Shown here one piece after another: positions 9,910 to 21,700 of a stretch of 64,000 nt of DNA; position 1 is the first letter of the stretch, and the number at the start of each line of letters is the position of its first letter. The stretch is from Physcia stellaris (Eukaryota > Ascomycota > Lecanoromycetes > Caliciales > Physciaceae), in NCBI GenBank assembly GCA_018902385.1, contig JABSSW010000038.1, positions 186,001-250,000 of the forward strand, written 5' to 3'. The notes below the pieces were generated by a model, which was not told where the DNA came from, ran no database searches, and saw nothing but the letters and a program-made list of their open reading frames with translations. The translations under genes were made by a program, and so were the position numbers.

Positions 9910-12739
9910 CTAGCCTTCACCAATTTCCTCTACCAAATTATCAGCATCCAGCTCTATTAGCCGTGGTAGTGCGCCCTCCGGTGATTGAGACTCGCGGTCA
10001 AGTTGTTCTTCAAGCCAGCCCGGTGCATCGTCGTCCTCGCCGAGAGGAATAGGTGTCAGCGTAAGGGGACCGTCAGTCGTTTCGAGAACGACCAAGCCGT
10101 TGCTTGTGGCCTCATCAAAGTCAAACCGAGCGTGAGCAAGTTCGGACCTCCACAAACTGAACGTTTTGTCTTGGATCAGGAATACTGCCGAGTCTTTGGT
10201 GAAGAACACCCAGACCCTTACAGGCACACCATTCATCGAGCATTGTACCGTCCTACCAGACGAAGCTGCGCCAAATCCGGCAATCATCTCTTGCAGACTC
10301 GATCGAAGACTCCGGATCCCCTGATGCGCCGTCTTCAATCGCCACTGAGTGGCTATCTGCTCCTGACTGTTCCTCTTTGCCTGTGTTGTTAGATTTTGGA
10401 TGATCAGGTCCTTCTCTTGTGTATTCAATTTGTACTTCTTCACCCGCATATACAATTTCGCAATGACTACTATCACTGTAGCCATCGTAGCTTCTTGATT
10501 GTTCAGCTGTGTCGATAGATCGGTGATACTATCGGCCTGTTCCTCGATAGTCAGATCCCGATGTCGCAAGATCGTTGCTTGACTTTCAACCTGTTGCTTC
10601 AAGGCTCCGACAAGTGTACCCATTGTGACCCTTTGCCCCTTAGATACCTTCAAAAGATCGGTGATTCTACGGCTTTGGTGCTCGATAGCCTGGTTTTGAC
10701 TATGCAGATTCGATTCGTGACCTCCAAACTGCTCTGCCAAGCTCTCAATGCGACGCTTCAACTCCTGAAATGAGGCGTCTTTCTGACGAGCCTGTTCGAA
10801 TTGTTCCTGTATGGTGATCTCATGGCCACTGATAATTCCATCCAGCTTCCGCTTGTCTATTCTGTTGCGATGTATTAGCCTCCGAACGGTATATTTACGC
10901 CTTAGCAAAAAGATCGAAACACGCTGCCGATGGGCCGGCTGGGAATCAATGACAAAGCCTAATAAATATCGCATCCATTTCAAACACCTCAAGGACGGGT
11001 GGCTTTGTTCTGGTGGGCGAGTCATGGGCATGCAGGGGACGATCGATGAAAAAAAAAACAAGCATGACCAGGGAGTTCCACACATACCGAAGCTGTTTCA
11101 ACTTTTTGGAGGCTATGATTTGGTTCTGTTTTTGATCGGCATTTCCCTTCTTCAGTACTTGGGTACTCTTACGGTGCTGTGCCTTCGTCTTTGTTAGATC
11201 GTCGTTGCTCCTGCGCAACAGGGTGTCTTTGCTTCTAATCTTTTCCTTGAAAGCAGCGACGCGTTGCCGGAAATTTGATTCAGTCTTCTCCAGATCTTCG
11301 ACTCTTTGAGCATATTTCCTCTGTCTATCTTCCAAGGTGTGGATGATGTCTTGATTCTTCATCGCGACGGTTTCTTTCTCCTGGCAGTCCTTGCTGAGAT
11401 TGGCGACCCTTTGAAGCAAGTCTTTTTCTCGCACCTCTAAAACATTGATCCTTTGAGTCTGTTCTGCCATCTTCTTCTGGGAAGTATTGCACATATCCCG
11501 ACTTTTCGCCAGCGAGCTGTCTTTCGCATGGACGTCTTTCGTGAGATCATCGACGCGTTGCTGTGACTTCTCTGACCGCTTCTTCTCTTCCTCAATCAAC
11601 CGACGACACTCATTTTGAGCTTTTTCAAGGGCCGTGGCGCTTGAAGCTAAGGCACCATTCTTCTTTTCGATAGTATTTTTGAGAGTATTGACCTTCAATT
11701 CCAACGTTTCAATGTCATGGGACGCTTTTTTGGATTGGATCAGACGTCGATCGGACTCAGCTTTGGCAACCGCCAGTTCTTTTCCATGCTGGTTCGTCAA
11801 TTGCTTGATCCTCCCTCGCTCTTGCTGCAAATCCTGCTTTAGCCTTTTTAGATGCTCGTCTTTGCTGGCAGCTGTTTTCACCTGCGCGAGTGTTTCTTCC
11901 TCAAGTTTAGTCAACTGCTTATCTTTCCCATGTATGTCTGACTTGTATCTTTCCACTCTACTCCTATACTTCTCTACCTCGTCATCCTTTTGAGCCTGGG
12001 TGCTCGCGATCATCTTCTTCAGGTCATCGATAGTCCCTTTTAAGTCGTCGATGCGGTCTTTCAAAGCACCAATCTCGGAGTTCTTGCGAGCAATCCTGTC
12101 ATCTCGTTCACCTAGGTCCAGCTCTTTTGTTTGTCTGAATTCGCGCTCCTCGGCCAGATCTCTTCGAAGCTGCTCGAATGCAAAATCTTTCCTCTCCATA
12201 GTCGTCTGCATGCCCTTTATCTGCTTGGCCTGTTGGTCGATGTTTTTGGCCTGCAGTCTTTCCAGTCGCCCTTGCTTTTCCAATGTCGGGCCATCTTGTA
12301 TTGTGTTAGTCCCCACGCAGGCGTCCACGTACCTTGCTGGCGGTGGGAGTCTGCTCCCGGTTTTGCGGATCAAGGCTAGGGTATCAGCCACCTTCATATT
12401 GATACTAGGAACCGAGGTGGACTCAAGTACGGTCTGAAGTGCTTCAAGTTTCGTGGCCACCCTCGCAGCTTTGTGCTTATCGATGGAATTGTGGAAGGAT
12501 AACGCACACTTTCGTGATGATCTGACTGTATCATTCAGGGTATCATTGGCTGCAGCATTGTGGGCGAGAGATTCATACTCGTTCATTTTTCGCTTCTTGG
12601 CAGGGCGGACTTCAGCAGGTTTGGCCTGTTTCTTCCTTCGCGGCACCCTGGATGCCGGCAGATTAAAGTGGTCCGGCAATGCTGTGTCCGAGCTACTTTC
12701 CCGTGAGAAGATATCGGGGTTGCTCGTATAGAGAGCCAT
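9910..12739 (-). CDS. Long coiled-coil protein, about 867 aa, function unknown
   Basis: Two exons: 12739-11088 and 10861-9910, joined by a 226-bp intron (donor GTATGT, acceptor CAG, CTAAT-type branch) that keeps the frame (...KLKQLR|IDKRK...). I chose the ATG at 12739 (context GAAATGG); an in-frame ATG 48 bp upstream is possible. Layout: a short disordered N-terminus with a basic stretch (RRKKQAK, PAKKRKM) that could be a nuclear signal; then about 550 residues of heptad-rich coiled coil with many Lys, Glu, Gln and Leu; then more coiled coil after the intron; finally a non-coiled C-terminal domain of about 120 residues ending in an acidic tail. No ATPase head is present, so this is not an SMC protein. 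I do not recognise the family. It is co-oriented with the CCHC and helicase genes to its right. Confidence 0.75.
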
Positions 12740-12787
12740 TTCTGTATGGATTAGTGAGTAGGGGCGACCCGCTGAGCCGTACGGCAT

Positions 12788-14275
12788 GCGGTTGAGTTTT
12801 ACTTAGGAAATACCTTTCGAGACAAACGTCTCGGTAGGCTAACTAAGAAAGGGCTACAAGTAGTCCTTAAGATAGGCCTCAGTGAATGAAGAAACACAGC
12901 AGAAGACTGTGGCTATGGGGTCAGCCACAGCCAATGGTGGTGTGCTTCGTTTTAGCCGAAGATAGGTGCTGAATCTTTGCTTGTCGAAGAAGTGTCCTTG
13001 ATGTAACCAAAGATCGGATGGGCACGTACTGACGTTATCCCTTGGTTTTGCGGTTTAATTTCACGACTCCACGACTTGGGGCTGGCACGGGACTTTTGAT
13101 TGGTTCCACTGGCCTGGCATGACCTGATATTTGAATGAGATAACATGTAGATAGTAATTATGCTATAAGCAAATAGGTTCATTAAAGACTTTTACGTCAA
13201 GCACAGAAAGTGCACCCTCACGCCAATGGAATGAGTCTATAATCTCCAGCCATATACCATTAAGGTAAAGACGACAAGCGAATAGACCTACTGTAGCAGT
13301 TCTGCCTGTGATTGCTATCCACCGGCTATTATGCAAGCCCAGGCGTCCGGCACGATACCTAGAATTCATGAACAGCAAGCTGGACAGCTAGCAAGTGTCA
13401 TGTCAAGTGGTATACATGTCCGTTGCAGTTATGGGCTTGCTAGTTGATTACGGCCTGTTGTTTCTTGTGCGGGATCGGCGCCTTTGTCAAATATTTTCCC
13501 CTCAACCTCGTTGCTCCTTATTTCTTGTGCGGGATCGGCGCCTTTGTCAAATGTTTTCTCCTCAACCTCCTTGCTCCTTAACCTCCTTGCTCCTTTCTGT
13601 TGAAGTTGCTTCCTCCATCCCGTGGAAAATGTCGTGCCTGTGCAATGCAGAAACCCTACGCCAACGAACAATTGACAGGGAAGGTTTGAACTGCGGAGTA
13701 TGCTCGTGAAAGGATAGCTGCCATCTCTGGGTTTTCTTCAGGTGTTCTTCAGGTGTTCTGATTTCTAGTTCGGTTGGTAGGAGAGACAGGCCTGTGCCTG
13801 TAGTGCTGATGATTTAGCCAAACTCGACCGGTGAGCAACGCAAAGAAGAGAATGCAATATTCCATGCCTTTTCTTTGCAAAGAGTATTCATGTATCGCGC
13901 GTCCGTGAGGCATGTACAGTCGTAAGCCCACGGCAACCATCCCTGGGTGGAGGTAGAGAGAAAATTTGAACTGATTTGCCGCACGGAATCCTACGCTAAG
14001 TATGGATACCGAGGTTGATGAATTTTCGAAGCGAATCAGCGTATCCCAATGTATAGACAACGTGAACAGGCACAGGCATGGGTTGGGTTTGGATGGTAGA
14101 ATAGGTGGATCCCCCACAGCGCCTGCCGCGGATGGGCTAAGGTGCAAAGTTACCTCATCCGCGGCAAGCTGCATTCATGCTTTTCGATTCATCACATTAC
14201 ACCACTGAATATGATAGTAAAGACCAAATATGACTTGATTCTTGGGGTATTATAATTATTTAATACCAAATTTGG
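12788..14275. other. Intergenic stretch with a 60-bp tandem duplication
   Basis: Between the coiled-coil gene and the CCHC gene I see no supported gene. Short frames at 13395-13709 and 13749-14174 lack features and partly owe their length to the tandem duplication at 13461-13596. Probably holds the promoter of the coiled-coil gene (minus strand, just right of 12739) and the 3' end of the CCHC gene. Confidence 0.5.
13461..13596. repeat. 60-bp tandem duplication plus partial third copy
   Basis: 13461-13520 and 13521-13580 are the same 60-bp unit (starts 'tttcttgtgcgggatcggcg', ends 'ttgctcctta') with four mismatches. A 16-bp partial copy of the unit end follows at 13581-13596 ('acctccttgctccttt'). 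This looks like a simple recent tandem duplication in non-coding DNA. Confidence 0.9.
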
Positions 14276-17166
14276 TCATGTCCCACTGGCCTCCTTGTCC
14301 GCTGCCAGGCCCACTGTAGATGTGGTCTTCTCCACCACCGTCCGCTCCCCACCGTCGCCCAAACCGACTTGCTTGTACGTCTCGACAAAGCGAACCGGCT
14401 CTGGTTCGTATTTGATACCAGTCCTAGCCTCCTCTTCAGCTCGAGCAACTGCTTCCTCCCGTGCCTTTGCGCTTCGTTCTTCATCTGCCCGCTGAACAAC
14501 ACCGCTGTAACCTTCCAGAAGCTGTCTCTTCGTCTCATCTCCCGATGCTGAGGATGTCAGAACGCCGAAAGAGCTTTCTCTCCCAAGCTCTCCTTTGGTG
14601 GCAGATTTCCCATGTAGCTTCGCCATTTTGGAACTCGGAGGCTGTACGAAGTTGTCCTCCAACACCTTTCCCTTGTCCCTCTGCTTACCTGTGCGAGTAC
14701 CGAATGGTTCTTCCTCTACTGCCGGGAGCGACGGTTTCGGTGTTCTGCCGAGTCTGGCGTCTTTGGCGGCTCTGGCAGCAGCCTTCGCATCTCGGGCAGC
14801 ATTCTTCTCCTTTCGAAGCTGGTCCCACTTCGCTTCTTCTTCCCGTCTCCACTGCTCCTGCTGTTCCCTCGAGGCTGGAGGGTTTTCACAATCGCCCTTA
14901 ATATGGCCTAGCTTTCCGCATCGGAAGCACTTTGGGCTAGTATCTTTCGAAGTCTGGGTAGGCGGGCCATGCGTTCTGGCAGCTCCCGATGGTGTGTTGG
15001 CCATTGGTGCTTCACCAAGTGGTCTCCTCAGTTTTTTGTGGATAGCTCCACCCGGTGTTGGGCGAGGGTGACCACTTATCAAGGTCCGGCCAAGTGGTGT
15101 CGAACGGGTCATCGGATTTTGACCTATGGAAAAATTAATATTGGAATCTCGGCCACTATTATGAGTGGCAGGGGCCAAGGGGTGACATTACTGACTATTG
15201 GCCCGGCCACCTCGACCTTGGCTACTCTGTGACCGAAGATCCTCATTGGACCCTTGTCCTAGAAGGGGACCCGAAACGGCGCGCGCCCGACCCGGCTCTT
15301 CTTGGATGGTGGGCTGGACGAGGGGAACTCCTCCTTCGACATTCGAAGTGCTGGCTGGTACATTCTGTGTCGAACCTGGAGCGGCAGTTGCTGTGGCTCC
15401 TGCTGGCTCAAGAGACTTGCGCTCTTGAGTGGCGACTGCAGGAGAAGCCTCTGCAATTGCCTGCTGGACATTCGCCGTAAGCGGTTTCTCCGGTGTAACT
15501 GCCGAGGCGGGCACGTCCTCAACTAGGCCCTTTGTCGACGGTTGTCCTGCAGAAGCTGTCGTTGTCGGAGCTCTGGCAGCCTCTTGCCCACATCCTGTGG
15601 TATCGTTGACCGTCGCCTGCTTTGGCGGTGGCGGAGGTGCTTGCTCGGACTCTGAGTCAGAAGAGGAATCGGCAGCCAACAATGATAGAGACTGCTCATC
15701 CTGTCTTTCTTTTATTAGACCACGCCTATAGGCGTCCCAAGTTTTAGAGCCCGGAGGTGGTATTATGTCCCGGGATGTCTGTTTGGTCGGAGTCTCTTTC
15801 CTGCTCGTCATAGCTGGCGACTTCGTGCTTGCACTCGGTGGTGGAGGCTCGAATACTGGAGCATCGGCACGGAGAGGTTCTTGTCCCACATTCGACTTTA
15901 AGTCCTGTGGTGCTTGAAGGGGTTTCGTCTCTTCTGACGCTGGCCCAACGCTTTTCGAAGAGGTGTTGGCCACTGCAGCCCTGGACTCTGCGGCGCTCGG
16001 GGTTGCCGGTACCTCGGGATTTTCCGGTAGCACATCCTTCTTCGTAGAGAGCGAAAAATCTGGACGAGGGAGTGATGGTCCTCCAAGTAATAACCTCGGT
16101 CCTGGCTCTGGAACACGCACGGGCGAATTTCCGTCCCCACCACCGAAAAAGTCTTGGAGAGATGAGCCATGTGATACGCGTGGCTGGGTCACACGTGGCC
16201 GTCTCCGCGAAGACCGCAGTGGAGGCGTAATACTCCCTTCGCGCTGCCTTGGTGTTGCAAGGAGGTCATCATCTGAGGAATCCGGACGAGAGTACTGTTC
16301 GTCCGTGAGAGATCGTTCCTGGGTTTCGGGGAGCCGAAGTCTTCCCATCTGGTTGCTCAACGTGTCGTTGAGCTCGCTTGATGATCCAGCGAGACCTGTC
16401 TCCTTCTCCAATGGTTTTTCCAAAGGAAGGGGAGGATAGTCAGCCACCTCTAGAACTTCTTGGTCGTCCCGTTCAGAACCGTCCCTATCCGAGCCTTCAG
16501 CTTCGCGACTAGTACGATCACTAGAAAGCGATCTGGGTTCGTCGAGAATGGATGATCGTCCCCTCGATTCGAGTCCTCTTTCTTGGTGACCGCTTTATCC
16601 TTGTTCACCTGGGCCTCAAAAACCCTCGCCAAGGAGCGAAGCGACTCAATCCCGGATTGAAGAGTTTCACGGTGGTCCTCTTTGCCGGTCTTCAGAGTCT
16701 TAATCTCGCTCGTCATTTGGTCGAAATTAGCTGCCTGTTCATCGACGAGTCGGGATAGCTCCTTGTTTTCGGAGGTAAGGGCCTTTTTGTCGGAGGTAAG
16801 GGCCTTTTTGTCGGAGGTAAGGCTTTGATTCGACGATTCAAGCTCTTCGACTCTCAGCTTGGAGCTTTGGGTAAGGCTATCGATCTGAGCCTCCAGCTCC
16901 CTGACCCGGAGCTCTGCAGCCTCCTGTGCTTCGCTGGAGACAGGACTTTGGGCCTGTGTCGTCGATACCGATCGGCTGCCTTCAGAGGCGTGGAATTTGC
17001 GAAGCTGTCGCTTGAGGCTGCGCTCAGAGGCTTGGCTGTCAGCAAGCCGTTGGCTGACTTCAGCAAGCTGTTGGCTGACTTCAGCAAGCTGATGCTCTAG
17101 AGAATCGATCTCTGCATCAGAAGCCGTAACTTGCTCTTGTAGAGCAGTTATCTCCATGTTAGACAT
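14276..17166 (-). CDS. Coiled-coil protein with a CCHC zinc knuckle; frame break near 16600
   Basis: Starts at ATG 17166 (context CACCATGTC). Residues 1-200 are coiled coil with internal repeats: 21-bp units encode (Q)QLAEVS repeats and three LTSDKKA-like repeats. The middle is disordered and rich in Pro, Ser and Glu. A zinc knuckle follows, CFRCGKLGHIKGDC (CX2CX4HX4C), then a basic/acidic coiled coil and a C-terminal tail ending at 14276. A clean intron near 15180-15110 (donor GTCAGT, acceptor CATAG) joins RANS|QNPM. The earlier join is unresolved. The frame of the coiled coil must move by -1 near 16600, and no standard intron fits well. The best option is an 89-bp GTGAAA..AAG intron without a clear branch site; otherwise it is a frameshift. 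CCHC knuckles usually bind single-stranded nucleic acid. No reverse transcriptase or protease lies nearby, so I do not call it gag. Confidence 0.6.
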
Positions 17167-18798
17167 GGTGAGGGGGGTGATCTGCGTCGCCTACGGCGTG
17201 CAGTGCTTGAATATCTAAGATTTCTCTTAAGGATGACACCTTAAGAGAAGGGCGGTTGCGCTTCAAATTTTCGTATCCAGTTGAACAATTGTCGTTCAAA
17301 TGAATACGGGTCGTTGAATTGTCGAGTTGGTTGATGTAAAAGAGCAGAAACGGAAGACGCGCCTTTTCTGTTTTGTGGAGCCTTCGCTCGGGTACGCTAA
17401 CGGCATGACGGCATTTGCCGGCGGACGCACGTGATCCTAGCTTGGCCAGTCACGACTTGGGATCTGGGTCATCTAGTAGGATTATCAACATTTGGGCCAA
17501 GCGCATTGACACTTATCCCTGCCTACGGAGCGAAGGACATCGCGGGTTTGCCAGCAGTGCAGTCTGTCCACTCAATGCACCGATTTCACGCGTTTGATCA
17601 CACTAGGGTTTACAAAGCTATTCTCTGCAAAGACAGAACCCGTCATCAGGGGAACTTGGGAGGCTGTGGCCGGTGAGACGAAAAGCAATGGGAATATCGG
17701 ATCGAAACATACAATTCCGAGTATCGCTAGCCATTGCAAAAATCATTATCTGAGAGAAGTCGACCGGCAGCGAGCAAAGTGCTCACGCACCGGGGGTCTT
17801 TTGAATGATGTTGTGTGTACATTGTTATGACCACGCCGTGCCACTGAGGACCATGAGATAATCGACCGCATTTAAAGAGCTCGATCCACTGCCTCGTAAT
17901 GTCCCTGGGAGTCAACGCCTTGGACTAGGGTGTAACGACGGTCTTCTCGCGGATGATATATTAAAGGCTTTCTTTATATGGCGATTCATGGACGCTCCCA
18001 TTCACGCAGCACCTTGCGTACTAAGTAGTATTTACAGTTGACAATGGAAGTCCATTTATCAGGTTATAGATTCCAACAGCATTGCCACCCCAACACAATG
18101 CTTCCAAATCCGTAGCAACATCCCACAAACTGGGAAAGAGTTAAAGACTGTCGATGAAATGGGAGTCTCCTCTTCGTCAGTCTGTGCCACGCTATCTTTG
18201 CACCCCTATCCAGACCACTTCGTGTCCAGCAAGGATCTATTGGCTTATGTTAGTGGCTACCGCCATGATGATGATGGAATTTCGTGTTTACTCACGTTAA
18301 AACAAAACAATGCCGTATAGAGTCTTCGGACATATGTTTCGACTCAGTCAAGTGATTGAACTCGAAGCTGTCGGATCTCACCCTCTAGAATTGTCCCGAA
18401 CCAGCCCGAGACCACCGGATTGAAACTTCTCAATACACCGCAAATGCACCATTTACACCATGAGATACTAGAGATATTGATGCTTATGCATGCGGACACG
18501 ACTTCCCGTGAAGGTAGAGATCAATTCACGTGGCTAACAAGAAAGAGACAAGTAAACATGATGAGAGCTCGGTGGCCGCCTACCTACGACTCAACTAAGC
18601 GCCCCTTGTATTGAGAATTGCGGACAATCATACCTATAGTGATCTGCGAATGGATTTCACATGGGTTAGAGCACATTGGTCTGGACGTCACATGAAAGTT
18701 CATAGGAAAGGCACAGTTCTGTTCGAAGGACTCAATTTATGAGGCCTCTATCACCCCGCGTCCATCAGACGACGACCATCTATTCAGCTCTACTAGCC
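17167..18798. other. Intergenic stretch, no feature recognised
   Basis: The 1.6 kb between the CCHC gene and the 3' end of the helicase gene has no frame longer than about 80 codons with protein-like composition, and I recognise no RNA gene. The right part of the CCHC promoter should lie just above 17166. Confidence 0.5.
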
Positions 18799-21700
18799 CT
18801 AAGATGTTTTGCCCTCGCCTGGATCATCCTCCATTTCCTCATCCCAATCCTGGTTGCTCTTGACAAAGTCGGCCAGTGAGTACTGATTGGGTCCATCCTT
18901 CCCCTTGTCCTGCTGCTTCCGGGCCGCGGTACTCGTCCTCTCAAGCTTCCTCTTCTCAGCCTCAACCTGTCAGCTCTTGTCCGGGACTTGAAGTGGCGGT
19001 GCTATCTTCCGCTAAGGTTGCTGGGTTACTGTTTCGGCGGTCCTTCCGATTCGCGACCGGCTCTCTTCGTCACGTAGAGGAAGTAATCCTTCTCAGTGCG
19101 CCGCCGATTCTCTTCGTACTTGGTCCTCGCTTCGCCCTGTTGCTGACGTTCCGCTATAGCGTCAGGATGTGTGTCGGGGAATTCAGCACGCTCGTGGAGG
19201 ATCCCACGCTGTACAGCGTCTCTGATGAACGCAGCGACAGCAACCTTTTCCTTGCCACCTACGACTCTACTGCAACGGATCATCGTGGCTGCCTGACAGA
19301 TGATTACACTAGCGTCTCGACCCCGTGTGATGGCGGCATTAAGACGTTGGGGACTCTTCACGTGAGCTGTTGCCATGCCGAACTTCATCCTCCCTGGTTG
19401 GTCGAAAGTCTGTGACTGCATCTCCTCGTCTATCACAGCCTCAACGTCCTTGTGGCCCGTCTTCTCGTCGCCGACGACTAGGTCTGAGATAACATAAGGG
19501 CTTTCCTTGCCTTTAAAAGCATCGACTGTGCTGACTTCGCGGCATGGTTTGTGAATCTTTTTGCCATTTGCCAACTCCACGAACTTGATCTCGTAGCCGA
19601 CAAGTCCTTTCTGTCCTGCGTACCAAACCAAGACAGCGATATCCTTGGGATCCACACCTTTCTCGAGGGCCAGACGCAATTCATCTCGGATAGCTTCGAC
19701 ATGGGCGTAGTTGAGCAACGAGGTTCCTCCAGCCTCGATCCGTGAACAGCTCAAAGGTACGTCGACCACTCGAACGCATGAGCCTTTACCGTTTGGACCC
19801 TTGATGCCAAAGTCCAAAGATATAGCCCTAGCAGCCCTTCGAATGGCATTGTCGACGAGGGTGCAAGGATGGTTCATCATCGTCCCGTCGTAGAACTGTC
19901 TATTTGGGAAATCCGCTATCTCCGGGTTCATGCGGTATTGGACGTTGAGAAAATTGAAGGAATTTTTCTTATCGACCCAGTTTGCAAGCATAGATATCCC
20001 TGCAGAGTTCAACATCTCATTGAACATCGCAGCGAGAAGCGTTGGAGGCAGCTGCCGTGGGTCTCCGAAACCGAATAGCGCAATCAAGGAGGGAAAGGCC
20101 ATGAGTACTACCAGCAGGTCTGCTATGATGATTGTACCCGCCTCCTCATTTACGGCCACCGAGGGTTTCCAACCTGCTTTAGCGACGGTAACGGCATTCT
20201 GAGGCGTCGTAAAGACCAGCCACGAGTCGTCATAGACGCGTTCCATCATTTGTGCAGTAAGGTCTTCGAATGCCTTGCGTTGTTTCTTCGATACACGACC
20301 CAAGTTGTGCGCGTAGTACTCCCTATGTCTCATGTACAATGCCGAAGGGTTTCGAGCCTCGGCAGATTCTACCTGCTGCATGAAAGAAGCAAGGCCCGCT
20401 GGATCTGATTTGTAAAGTTCAGTCGCTGCAGCGACTTCTGCTTGGTACGAGGCTTGGGCAGCCCTCTCATCCTCTTTGACCAATTCGAAGATACGGTAGC
20501 CCATCTCGGCTTCCGCAACGACCGTGGCGCCGGACCTCTTTCGTTGATCCACCTTCTGAGCCATTTCCCAAGTCTGTTCATACAGCTTCTCCTTCTCGAA
20601 AAAGATTTCCCATTCGTTGGTGGTTTCGGCCTCCTCCATTGCGGCTGCGACGGTTGGATCCATCTGTTTTTCGGCGTCCTCGTCCACTGGAAGTTGAGCG
20701 ATGTCTTTGGGGTCCATTGCTTCGTACTGTAACTGCCATCCGGATCCACGTTTGACAGTACTACGAAATAAGACCTTGCTAGTCTCAGCCCGGACGATTT
20801 TCATGCCTTTGCAGCTAGCTGGTCGATTGTAGGCTGCGATGTTGAGGAGGTTGTCCAACACGTCGTTGTTCCCAGCGAAGACGACAACTTTGTGACCGAC
20901 CAAGAGAAGCCCCCACAAGAGCATGACAATGGTCATCGACTTCCCTGTGCCAGGAGGTCCTTGTGTCATGCACAAGCCCCAATGTAACCAAGCAGCCATC
21001 CGCAGAACATAAGTCTGACGTTCGTTGTCGTTCTTCCTCATGCAGTCCTTGACATACTCTTCGTACAGCCGTTCGTTATCCTTCTTTTCCATCTCGTCCG
21101 TCCCCGGTGGTCCTTGTGCGAGATTGATATACTCGCTTGCCTCTGCTGCTGGAAGCGGCATCTTGGACATCAGCGCTTGCTTCAGGAATCGCACCAGCGG
21201 CCGGTCTGATTCCATAAAAGCTTCGATAGCCTTAAGTCCCTGTTTCGCCATCTTATCGTTGACTTTGACGGTCAAGAAACAGCGATAAAGCTCGGGGTTG
21301 TCGTATGCCTTGAATACCTGATGGGGCCTCTTCGCTACGGCATCAAAAGGCTTTTTCAGCATGACACAGAAATGGGTCCGCGTCAATTTCAAGAACTCAG
21401 GATCAGGTCGAACGACCTCGCCGTACCAGGCATTGTTGTCTTTGGCGGAAGCGGCGCCCCGATTGTCCCATTCAAGTTCCACCTTCAATCCCTCTTGTGG
21501 AGGAGCATCGGCCTTGTCCTTGATGGACATTCGAATGTACGCGAAATATGTTTCGGCGAACTGACTGTTCCACAGTCATTTCGAGCTGTTCCAGATGACG
21601 TATCTTAAAGGTGTTTCCTTTGGTCAAAAATGCACCTAACTTCAATCTTTGGGCGTGCATCTGTTGCGCCTGAACAGTGTGAAACTCTCGAACGGTGGTC

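Noticed and set aside
9910-12739. SMC or kinesin-like protein
   Set aside because: There is no Walker A/B head or motor domain; only coiled coil and an unrecognised C-terminal domain.
14276-17166. Retrotransposon gag on the basis of the CCHC knuckle
   Set aside because: No protease, reverse transcriptase, integrase or terminal repeats are visible nearby, and the long coiled coil is not gag-like.
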